Positions 6,812 through 12,644 of a stretch of 12,644 bases of DNA are shown piece by piece. Numbering within the stretch: the stretch's first letter is position 1; each line of letters starts with the position of its first letter. The stretch covers positions 1 to 12,644 of the forward strand of contig JASMAE010000006.1 in the NCBI GenBank assembly GCA_030754475.1. Reading direction: 5' to 3'. A model generated the notes under the pieces. That model was not told where the DNA came from, did no database searches, and worked only from the letters and a program-made list of their open reading frames with translations. Both the position numbers and the translations under genes were made by a program. This stretch comes from Rhodospirillales bacterium. GTDB lineage: Bacteria; Pseudomonadota; Alphaproteobacteria; Rhodospirillales; JASLLV01.

Positions 6812-6852
6812 TCGGGAACGAACCCGTGCGCCGGTGAAGCGGGATCAAGCGC

Positions 6853-7737
6853 GTGCGCACCTTCGGCCCCCGGTTCGTGACCGCGATGCCAGATCCCTTC
6901 AAGGGGATCGCGTGCATGGTTGGCGCCGGGGGTTTCCTCACCGTCAGCGACGCCGTCGTCAAATGGCTGAGCCTGGGCTATCCCGTCGGCCAGATTCTGT
7001 TCATGCGCGGGTCCTTCATCTTCGTGACCATAGGATTCCTGGTGTGGCGGTTCGGCGGACTTCGCGCGCTCCGCGTCCGCAACCTGCGCGGCCAGTTCGG
7101 ACGTGGGATTCTGACCGTCCTTTCGGCCGGCATCTTCGTTTACAGCTTGAGATTTCTGCCCCTCGCCGACGCCGTCGTGATCGGGTTCGTCGGGCCCATC
7201 TTCGTGACCGCGATGGCGCCCGCGTTCCTCGGCGAACGGGTGGGCTGGCGCCGCTGGTTGGCAATCGCGGTGGGTTTCGTCGGCGTCCTTGTGATGGTGC
7301 GCCCGACTGGCGACGCACTGCGGTGGGCGGCGCTGCTTCCGGCGGCTAGCGCATTTTTCGGTGCGCTTCGCGACATAATTACGCGGCGAATCAGCGCCAC
7401 CGATTCCTCGGTCACGACACTCGCGTTCACTACCGCTTGCGTCACGGTTGCCGGGCTCGCCACATGCCCCTTCGGATGGACCGCGCTCACCCCCCATGAC
7501 CTGGGCCTCTTCGCGGTAACCGGGATCGTGCTGGGCGTCGCGCAGTTCCTGGTAATCGAGGCGTTCCGCCTGGGCGAAGCGGCGCTGGTGGTGCCGTTCA
7601 AATATTCCACGGTGGTCTGGGCGATACTTCTGGGCTTCCTCGTCTGGCGTGACGTTCCCGATGTCTGGGTCGCGAGTGGCGCCGTCTTGGTGATCGGCAG
7701 CGGCCTCTTCATCTGGTGGCGCGAGACCGGGAGATGA
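6853..7737 (+). CDS. EamA/DMT-family inner-membrane permease 3
   Basis: A 294-residue ten-helix permease with two EamA repeats. Seen: SDAVVKWLSLGYPVGQILFM near the N-terminus, FLPLADAVVIGFVGPIFVT, FLGERVGWRRWLAIAVGF and VMVRPTGDA in the first half. In the second half FRLGEAALVVPFKYSTVVWA sits before the last helices. The GTG at 6853 has GCGGGA about 8 bases upstream; ATG 6886 would shorten it by 11 residues and is also possible. Close paralogue of permease 4: the FLGERVGWRR to MVRPTGDA stretch is nearly the same in both. Its stop overlaps the start of permease 4 by 4 bases (ATGA), so the two are translationally coupled and may work as a pair or heterodimer. Substrate unknown. Confidence 0.91.
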   Translation: MRTFGPRFVTAMPDPFKGIACMVGAGGFLTVSDAVVKWLSLGYPVGQILFMRGSFIFVTIGFLVWRFGGLRALRVRNLRGQFGRGILTVLSAGIFVYSLRFLPLADAVVIGFVGPIFVTAMAPAFLGERVGWRRWLAIAVGFVGVLVMVRPTGDALRWAALLPAASAFFGALRDIITRRISATDSSVTTLAFTTACVTVAGLATCPFGWTALTPHDLGLFAVTGIVLGVAQFLVIEAFRLGEAALVVPFKYSTVVWAILLGFLVWRDVPDVWVASGAVLVIGSGLFIWWRETGR

Positions 7738-8651
7738 CTGCGCCCGCAACCGATCCCGAACAGGCGGCCGGTGTGAGCCATCCCGCCGGGTCGGATAATG
7801 CACCTCGGGGGATCGCCTGCGTGGCCGCCGCGAGCATTCTGATTACCTCGAACGACGCCATCATTAAGTGGCTGTCGGACGATATCCCCATCGGCGAGAT
7901 CATCGCCGTTCGAGGAGCCTTTATGTTGGTGCCGGTCGCTTTTCTCGTCTGGTGGCTCGGCGGCAGGCAGGCGCTTCGCGTTCACGACCATCGCGCCCAA
8001 GCGATTCGGGTCGTGCTTTTCGTCGCCGCGACGTTTTTGTTTCTCAACGGCCTGGACAGGCTACCGCTCGCCGATGCCACCGCGATTATCTTCGCCGAGC
8101 CGCTATTAGTAACGCTGCTGGCGATTCCATTTCTCGGTGAACGGGTTGGCTGGCGGCGTTTTTCGGCGATCGCCGTCGGCTTTCTAGGCGTACTTCTGAT
8201 GGTGCGGCCCACCGGCGATGCCTTCCGGCCTGCGGTCCTGCTTCCGCTCGGCGCGGCGATTTGCATCGCGGCGGCCAGCATCATCACGCGGCGCATGAGC
8301 CGAACGGAGACGACGGCCTCGATGCTCGTTTACGGATCGGTCGCGCTCATGGCCGCAGGCTTTCTGACAGAATTCGCCGGAAACTGGCGGATGATCGGGC
8401 ATGCCGACTTGGGGCTACTGGCCATCTGCGCGATCATGTTTGGTTTCGCGAATTTCCTATTGATCGAAGGCCTGCGTCTCACCGAGGCATCCGTAGTCAC
8501 ACCCTACAAGTACGTGAGCTTGGTCTGGGCGCTCGTTCTCGGCCTCGTGCTATGGCGGCAAGTGCCCGACGCGTGGACGGCGTCAGGCGCTTTGCTCGTG
8601 GTCGCTTGCGGTCTTTACATTTGGCGCCGCGAGGCGCGACCCGAAACTTAG
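7734..8651 (+). CDS. EamA/DMT-family inner-membrane permease 4
   Basis: A 305-residue ten-helix permease. A polar 27-residue N-terminal tail precedes RGIACVAAASILITSNDAII. Seen: LDRLPLADATAIIFAEPLLV, FLGERVGWRRFSAIAVGF, LLMVRPTGDAF, ASIITRRMSRTE, and LRLTEASVVTPYKYVSLVWA. These align position by position with permease 3, which shows a tandem duplication. The ATG at 7734 overlaps the previous stop (ATGA). GGGAG touches the start codon, so initiation probably relies on coupling to upstream translation. It is the last rightward gene and converges on the oxidoreductase gene with a 64-base gap that holds no clear terminator. Substrate unknown. Confidence 0.92.
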   Translation: MTAPATDPEQAAGVSHPAGSDNAPRGIACVAAASILITSNDAIIKWLSDDIPIGEIIAVRGAFMLVPVAFLVWWLGGRQALRVHDHRAQAIRVVLFVAATFLFLNGLDRLPLADATAIIFAEPLLVTLLAIPFLGERVGWRRFSAIAVGFLGVLLMVRPTGDAFRPAVLLPLGAAICIAAASIITRRMSRTETTASMLVYGSVALMAAGFLTEFAGNWRMIGHADLGLLAICAIMFGFANFLLIEGLRLTEASVVTPYKYVSLVWALVLGLVLWRQVPDAWTASGALLVVACGLYIWRREARPET

Positions 8652-8715
8652 ATCGTTTTCCACGTTGGCGGAATTGCTCCAGCCCGCGCCTGGAACCGAC
8701 TAAACGGACAAAGCG

Positions 8716-9552
8716 CTAGGCGCCGGTCTCGACCGGAAGCTGGCTTATCAACCCGGTCATGGGCAGACCGATGTCGTGGCGGCGCGCTTCGGCGAGGCAG
8801 ATCGCGAGATCCTTGATCAACAACCCGGCCCGGCCGTGGTTGACGTCGCGGCCGTGCTTTAAGTTGTCGAGCATCTGGCCGGAGCGGATGTCGAGCCACC
8901 ACGACCGTGCCGCCCCCCCCGACAGCACCTCCACCGCCTTGTCCGCATCGAGCCCCGAATGGTGCGCAAACGTCATGCCCTCGGCGAGACCCTGAATGAC
9001 GCCTGCGATGATGATCTGGTTCAGCATCTTGGTAAGCTGGCCGTGCCCGGATGGCCCGATGTGGTGAATCTCGCGCGAATAAGCGCGCATGAAGGATTCG
9101 GCCTTCGCGAACGCTTCCGCCTCGCCTCCGACCATCACCGAAAGCTCGCCCTTGCGCGCCCCCTCCACGGCCCCGGCCACCGGCGCGTCCAGGAAGAACA
9201 GGCCCCGTTCGCGCGCGCGCGCCGAGAGCTCGTGCGCAATTTCGGCGGACATGGTCGAATGGTCGACCAGGACCCCGCCCTCAGCCATCGTTCGAAAGGC
9301 CCCACTCTCGGCGACCGTCGCGTCGCGCAGGTCGTCTTCGGTCACTACGCTGGTGGCAACCACGCTTGCGCCTTCGGCGGCTTCGGCACAGCTCGAGGCC
9401 ACACGGGCCCCGTATGCCTCCGCCCACGCTTCTTGCTTCCAATGGATGTGATCGTGGACCGTTAACTCGAAGCCGGCGCGCACCAAGTGCCCGGCAATGG
9501 GCCCCCCCATTTGGCCGAGTCCGATGAAGGCGATTCGATCACTCACGTTCAT
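8716..9552 (-). CDS. NAD-binding oxidoreductase of the 3-hydroxyisobutyrate dehydrogenase family
   Basis: A 278-residue beta-hydroxyacid dehydrogenase. Seen: Rossmann motif IGLGQMGGPIAGHLVRAG (10-27); VHDH at the end of strand 2, where Asp34 suggests NAD rather than NADP (inference); DAPVAGAVEGARKGELSVM (122-140) for substrate binding; and GHGQLTKMLNQI with predicted catalytic Lys175 and Asn178. Substrate could be 3-hydroxyisobutyrate, tartronate semialdehyde or a related acid. The protein ends at LISQLPVETGA, apparently 15-25 residues before the usual C-terminus. The ATG at 9552 is chosen because family similarity begins there; it lies 10 bases after the TerB-like stop, so the two are probably one operon. 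Confidence 0.9.
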   Translation of the reverse strand: MNVSDRIAFIGLGQMGGPIAGHLVRAGFELTVHDHIHWKQEAWAEAYGARVASSCAEAAEGASVVATSVVTEDDLRDATVAESGAFRTMAEGGVLVDHSTMSAEIAHELSARARERGLFFLDAPVAGAVEGARKGELSVMVGGEAEAFAKAESFMRAYSREIHHIGPSGHGQLTKMLNQIIIAGVIQGLAEGMTFAHHSGLDADKAVEVLSGGAARSWWLDIRSGQMLDNLKHGRDVNHGRAGLLIKDLAICLAEARRHDIGLPMTGLISQLPVETGA

Positions 9553-9562
9553 GCGCCAGGGC

Positions 9563-10006
9563 TTACAGACCGAACTCGTCGGGCGCAAGCCCGAGCTGCG
9601 CGCAGATCTCGATGATGCGCTCGCGTTCCTCGTCCTGGAACGCCCCGTCCGCCGCACTCACCGCGAGGCAAAGCCGCACCAGAAGCCGCGCCTCGTCCTC
9701 GTCATCGGCGATGCCAGCGATCGCGGTCAGCGCCCGCCTTCGGCCCGCTTCCGCGTTCATTGCGATGGCGTCGATGCAGTCCTTGAAGAGCTCTATCCCT
9801 TCGTGCGCATCGAAGACTCGAAGCTGCTCAATGGTTTCTATGATCTCGTCGAGGCGGTGGCTTTCCGAGAAGGTGACGTGGCCGTCGGCCAGCGCAACCA
9901 GGGCCGACGCCGCCATCGCCGCTTCGAGGAAGGGGCGGTGCCGGTGCCACGCAAGCCGTATGCGGGCGCCCGCCGCCAACGCGCCGAGCATCATCGTCGC
10001 CACCAT
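9563..10006 (-). CDS. TerB-like (tellurite-resistance/DjlA-type) helical protein
   Basis: A 147-residue mostly helical protein of the TerB type. Two acidic helix-start motifs are visible, ALADGHVTFSES (39-50) and AADGAFQDEERER (118-130). They resemble the repeated metal-binding Asp/Glu sites of TerB. ALVALADG and LCLAVSAADG are the matching repeat cores. Its biochemical role is unknown; the family is tied to tellurite resistance, stress and envelope functions, but most members are unstudied. A leading stretch MVATMMLGALAAGARIRLAW may be a linker or an overlong start. The ATG at 10006 has a weak ribosome site, and a 7-bp hairpin (10025-10041) lies just upstream. It is the first gene of a probable two-gene operon with the oxidoreductase. 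Confidence 0.75.
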   Translation of the reverse strand: MVATMMLGALAAGARIRLAWHRHRPFLEAAMAASALVALADGHVTFSESHRLDEIIETIEQLRVFDAHEGIELFKDCIDAIAMNAEAGRRRALTAIAGIADDEDEARLLVRLCLAVSAADGAFQDEERERIIEICAQLGLAPDEFGL

Positions 10007-10082
10007 GACCGTTGCGCCGCCCGACGGCCGCCCAGCGGCCGGCGGTCCCTGTTAGGGCTTGGCCGCGCCGCGGATCGGGCCA

Positions 10083-10123
10083 GAACAAGAAAAAGCGCCG
10101 CCGGCCCGAGGGCACGGCGGCGC
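10083..10123 (-). terminator. Intrinsic terminator after the solute-binding protein gene
   Basis: On the minus strand a perfect 9-bp GC-rich stem (GCGCCGCCG / CGGCGGCGC, arms 10115-10123 and 10095-10103) has an 11-base loop that can pair further inside. It is followed directly by TTTTTCTTGTTCT. It begins 47 bases after the stop of the binding-protein gene and should end its transcript before the TerB-like gene. Confidence 0.85.
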
Positions 10124-10170
10124 GATTTCGAAAAGCCGAACCGTCGTCAAGAACGGTCCAAGAGACTCGC

Positions 10171-11544
10171 TTAGCCCCCCATGACCTTGGCAACCTGGTC
10201 ACGGCCCCATTCGGCGACCTTCTTCGGGTCCTCGTTGTTGATCACCACCTTCTGGGTCATCAGCGCGAACACGTTGGTACCCTGGATCTCGCCCATCTTG
10301 AAGCTGATGGGATGCTTGGCGCTCTCCTTAACCCGGGTGAAGCCGTTCTTGAGCATCTCGATCATGACCAGCACCTCCGCCTTCTTCCTCTTGAGGAGCG
10401 GATGGTTCCAGTAGTCGTCGGATGCCGCGGTCGATTTCAGAATCGGAAGCAGATGGCTAGGCGCGCCGTGCAGCCACTTGGCGTAGACGCTGCCCTGCGG
10501 GCCCGTGCCGCTGTAGTGCCATGCAGCAACGAGGGCGGCTTCCTTGGGGTTCTTGCAGCCCTTGCAGATCCAGTGGGCGTGGTAGCCGCCCATGTCGAAG
10601 GCGTTGTTGCGGTCCTTCGACGGCCACGGCACTGCGCCAACGTCGTCCAGGATCTTCGGGTTCTGGGTATTGACGTTCATCAACGCCCGGCCCGTATACC
10701 AACCAGTGGCGCTACGGCCGGAGACGAACGCGCCGAGCGATTCACCATAGGAATACCCAGTCGCACCCGAGGGCGAATACGGCCGGATCTCCTTGACGAA
10801 CTCCAACGCATCGACAATCGGACCCGTCTCCATGCTGGTCGTTTGATCGGGATTGACGATATCGCCGCCTGCCTTCTTGATGAAGGCCCAGCCAAGGGTA
10901 TTGGTCATGCCGCCCGGCCCGTACGGGTTCGAGTGACCGTAGATGCCGCCCTTGGTCAACGCCTTGAAGAACGGAACCGACTCGGCCCAGTCCTTGGGTG
11001 CCTCGACGCCAGCCTTTGCCATCAGGTCGCGGCGATGCCACATGGTGGCAAACGCGTTGGCGCCGATGGGAAGGCCGTACTGATCGCCGTTCGGCGCCGC
11101 ATGTATACTGAGCGCGGCCTCGTCCCAGTCGTCCTTGCCGACCATTTCGACGACGTCGTTACACATGATCAGCTTATCCTGGGCGTAGAGGGTCGCGTTC
11201 CACGACGGCGTCAGGTTCGAGACAATCTCGGGTGGATTGCCGCCGGCGTAGGCCGCGATCAGTTTCGGCCAGGCGTCGTCGTCCGAGACATGCTCCCATT
11301 CGATTACGATCCCCGGGTGCGCCGCTTCGAAGGATTCCTTATAGTAGTCGTAGCCCTTGAGCTGATCGGGAGCGACCTGCGTCGTCCAAACCCGGACCGA
11401 CTTCTTCGACGCGGCAAAGGAGCGTTTCCAGTGCCCCGTCGCACTCGCGCCGGCCACGAGGGCCGCGGCCGATCCGAGAGTCTTAATGGCGGTACGACGG
11501 CCGACATCCCGCGCTCGCTTAGTATTGTTTGGTTTTGTCGTCAT
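10171..11544 (-). CDS. ABC-transporter extracellular solute-binding protein (sugar-type) with Tat signal
   Basis: A 457-residue periplasmic binding protein of solute-binding family 1. Seen: an N-terminal twin-arginine signal, GRRTAIKTLGSAAALVAG with Arg16-Arg17, before VRVWTTQVAPDQLKG where the mature lobe begins. Family-like segments include PGIVIEWEHV, GGNPPEIVSNLTPSW, YGLPIGANAFATMWHRRDL and KDWAESVPFFKAL. The ligand is probably a sugar, polyol or glycerol-phosphate-like solute, but is not readable. The start is well supported: AGGAGG at 11553-11558 lies 8 bases before the ATG. A strong terminator follows the gene. No permease or ATPase gene lies in the window, so it is an orphan here. Confidence 0.93.
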   Translation of the reverse strand: MTTKPNNTKRARDVGRRTAIKTLGSAAALVAGASATGHWKRSFAASKKSVRVWTTQVAPDQLKGYDYYKESFEAAHPGIVIEWEHVSDDDAWPKLIAAYAGGNPPEIVSNLTPSWNATLYAQDKLIMCNDVVEMVGKDDWDEAALSIHAAPNGDQYGLPIGANAFATMWHRRDLMAKAGVEAPKDWAESVPFFKALTKGGIYGHSNPYGPGGMTNTLGWAFIKKAGGDIVNPDQTTSMETGPIVDALEFVKEIRPYSPSGATGYSYGESLGAFVSGRSATGWYTGRALMNVNTQNPKILDDVGAVPWPSKDRNNAFDMGGYHAHWICKGCKNPKEAALVAAWHYSGTGPQGSVYAKWLHGAPSHLLPILKSTAASDDYWNHPLLKRKKAEVLVMIEMLKNGFTRVKESAKHPISFKMGEIQGTNVFALMTQKVVINNEDPKKVAEWGRDQVAKVMGG

Positions 11545-11679
11545 AGAGTTTACCTCCTCAATTTTTTGCCTCCCGCGCTGGCTTAAGCGCCTCCCCGCGG
11601 GTCTTCCCGGACAAGTCCGATGCGCATCCTACTCTTGTTGTTGCCCAACCTAAAGCACCAATTATCTTTGCGTCCGGCG
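11545..11679 (-). other. 5' leader/intergenic region of the solute-binding protein gene
   Basis: The 135-base gap holds the strong AGGAGG ribosome site (11553-11558) and a small inverted repeat CGGAC-AA-GTCCG (11608-11619). A TAGGAT sequence on the minus strand (11626-11631) could be a -10 element but has no matching -35 box. No riboswitch or gene was recognised. Confidence 0.35.
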
Positions 11680-11985
11680 CTAGACGACGGGGTGCTCCTC
11701 GACGATGATTCCGTCCCGTCGGGATCCATGCGCCGATGAATCGGCGGCCAACGCCTTTCCGAGCTCGGTCTCGAACGCGACCGCCATGGATTCGACCGAA
11801 TCGAACCAAAGCTCGGCCATGCCGTCCCACTCCGCTTCCTCGTCGCCGACCGTCAGATTGATCTGGTATCTCTTGAGTCCTGCGAGCGCGACCGCCCGCG
11901 GGGCGTGATCGCGGAGCCACCAGTCGGCGAACTCCTGCTTGGTCATTCCTTCGCGCCTCTTGATGAGGCGGCACAGCTTGATCAT
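11680..11985 (-). CDS. EthD-family protein
   Basis: A 101-residue dimeric alpha-beta barrel (ferredoxin-like) protein. Seen: the family signature MIKLCRLIKRREGMTKQEF (1-19), then ADWWLRDHAPRAVALAGLKR (20-39), with His27 at the usual pocket site, and WDGMAELWFDSVESM (53-67). EthD-type proteins occur in ether degradation, polyketide-type cyclisation and other catabolic clusters; the reaction here is unknown. The ATG at 11985 has GGAG about 7 bases upstream. It lies 32 bases after the stop of the decarboxylase-like gene and is probably in its operon, so a shared pathway is plausible. Confidence 0.88.
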   Translation of the reverse strand: MIKLCRLIKRREGMTKQEFADWWLRDHAPRAVALAGLKRYQINLTVGDEEAEWDGMAELWFDSVESMAVAFETELGKALAADSSAHGSRRDGIIVEEHPVV

Positions 11986-12017
11986 CGTCCAACTCCGCTT
12001 TGTTCTGGCGCCGCCCG

Positions 12018-12644
12018 TCAGCCGCCGAAAGACTGGGCGAGAAGCCGCGCCGGCACCTGGAAGCGGCCGGCGATGTGCTCGAGGCGTTCGCGCTGGGTTG
12101 TGACGTCGGCCTGATCGCCCGAGACCAGGACGGTCGCGGGCCGGAACTGGGCGTTGAAGTTCGCCGACGTGGACTCCGCATAGCAACCGGTATCCAGAAG
12201 CGCCACCAGATCGCCACGAACCAGCTTAGGCAGCGCGCGATCGTGGCCGAGTAGATCGAGGGTGCAAAGCGGCCCGACGATATCGACCGTCTCCGCTGGC
12301 TCGGCGTCCGCCTTGTTGGCCGCGAGAATGTGGTAGTGGTGCGGCTTCTTCACCCAGATCACGTGGTTCTCACTCAAATCCACGTTGACCCACTTCTTTC
12401 CGTGTTCGGGCCAGTCCTTGACCGCGCCGACGCGACCCAATGCGATCGCGGTATTCCCCGAGACCGAGCGCCCGGGTTCGATCTTGATGCCCGGCAACGG
12501 GAAATCGAGCCGCGCGCATTCCTCTTTGATCGCCGGACAGACGGCTTCGGCGTACTCCTCGAAGGTGGGCGTCGACTCGTCGTCCTCGCCCTCCAAGGGG
12601 CCGGTCCGTTCGGGTCGACCGAACGTCCAGCCGCCGCCGAGGTC
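12018..12644 (-). CDS. PLP-dependent decarboxylase, ornithine/DAP decarboxylase family (5' truncated by window)
   Basis: The last 208 residues of a fold-type III PLP enzyme; the frame is open to the window edge, so the N-terminal barrel with the PLP lysine is outside. Seen: DLGGGWTFGRP at the edge (phosphate-binding glycines), IEPGRSVSGNTAIALGRVGAV (EPGR at about 56-59), GPLC (Cys127 in this fragment), and LLDTGCYAESTSANFNAQFRP as the DxGAY/SNFN region. DAP decarboxylases have C-E-S-x-D and ornithine decarboxylases C-D-x-x-D after GPxC. Here it is C-T-L-D, one residue shorter and without the acidic residue, so the substrate may differ from DAP or ornithine. It is followed 32 bases later by the EthD gene. 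Confidence 0.88.
   Translation of the reverse strand, partial: DLGGGWTFGRPERTGPLEGEDDESTPTFEEYAEAVCPAIKEECARLDFPLPGIKIEPGRSVSGNTAIALGRVGAVKDWPEHGKKWVNVDLSENHVIWVKKPHHYHILAANKADAEPAETVDIVGPLCTLDLLGHDRALPKLVRGDLVALLDTGCYAESTSANFNAQFRPATVLVSGDQADVTTQRERLEHIAGRFQVPARLLAQSFGG

Noticed and set aside
6595..7803. 402-codon open frame on the minus strand across permeases 2 and 3
   Set aside because: Low-complexity Arg/Pro/His/Glu composition and conflict with two clear permeases.
8652..8715. Terminator between permease 4 and the oxidoreductase
   Set aside because: No stem of useful length with a T-run was found on either strand.
10012..11586. 524-codon open frame on the plus strand over the binding-protein gene
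   Set aside because: Antisense of a well-supported gene with strong start and terminator; no recognisable domains.
1..12644. Defence island, phage, CRISPR or insertion sequence
   Set aside because: No nuclease, transposase, integrase, repeat array or toxin-antitoxin signature was seen.

Overview
The window is GC-rich, densely coded DNA. It most likely comes from an alphaproteobacterium, probably a Rhodospirillales-like lineage. The best marker is a complete 5-aminolevulinate synthase (the C4 route to heme), which among bacteria is largely an alphaproteobacterial enzyme. The stand-alone Hpt protein and the general gene style fit this. No rRNA, tRNA, CRISPR array, transposase or phage gene was seen, and no gap between genes exceeds about 170 bases.

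Region 1 (1-3900, + strand): a class III PLP aminotransferase, then 5-aminolevulinate synthase (hemA), a PadR-like winged-helix regulator and a small VOC-fold protein. The aminotransferase-hemA gap holds a short hairpin and a 14-base FNR/Dnr-family box (TTGAC-N4-GTCAT). This suggests oxygen or nitric-oxide control of heme synthesis.

Region 2 (3914-4759, - strand): a single-domain histidine phosphotransfer (Hpt) protein. Upstream of it on the same strand is a tiny ORF whose C-terminus resembles the CheY-binding peptides of FliM and CheZ. Together they could form a small phosphorelay output module. This is the most intriguing part of the window, though it rests on a short motif.

Region 3 (4791-8651): four EamA/DMT-family permeases, one leftward and three rightward. 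The last two are tandem paralogues with a 4-base ATGA overlap. The divergent gap between the first and second permease holds a perfect 14-base palindrome and a 7-bp hairpin.

Region 4 (8716-12644, - strand): read in transcription order, a 5'-truncated PLP decarboxylase of the ornithine/DAP type and an EthD-family protein. Next comes a Tat-type ABC solute-binding protein with a very strong ribosome binding site and a clear intrinsic terminator. Then come a TerB-like protein and a 3-hydroxyisobutyrate-dehydrogenase-family oxidoreductase. No permease or ATPase partner for the binding protein lies in the window. The genes read as ordinary accessory metabolism and transport, and functional links between the regions are inference.
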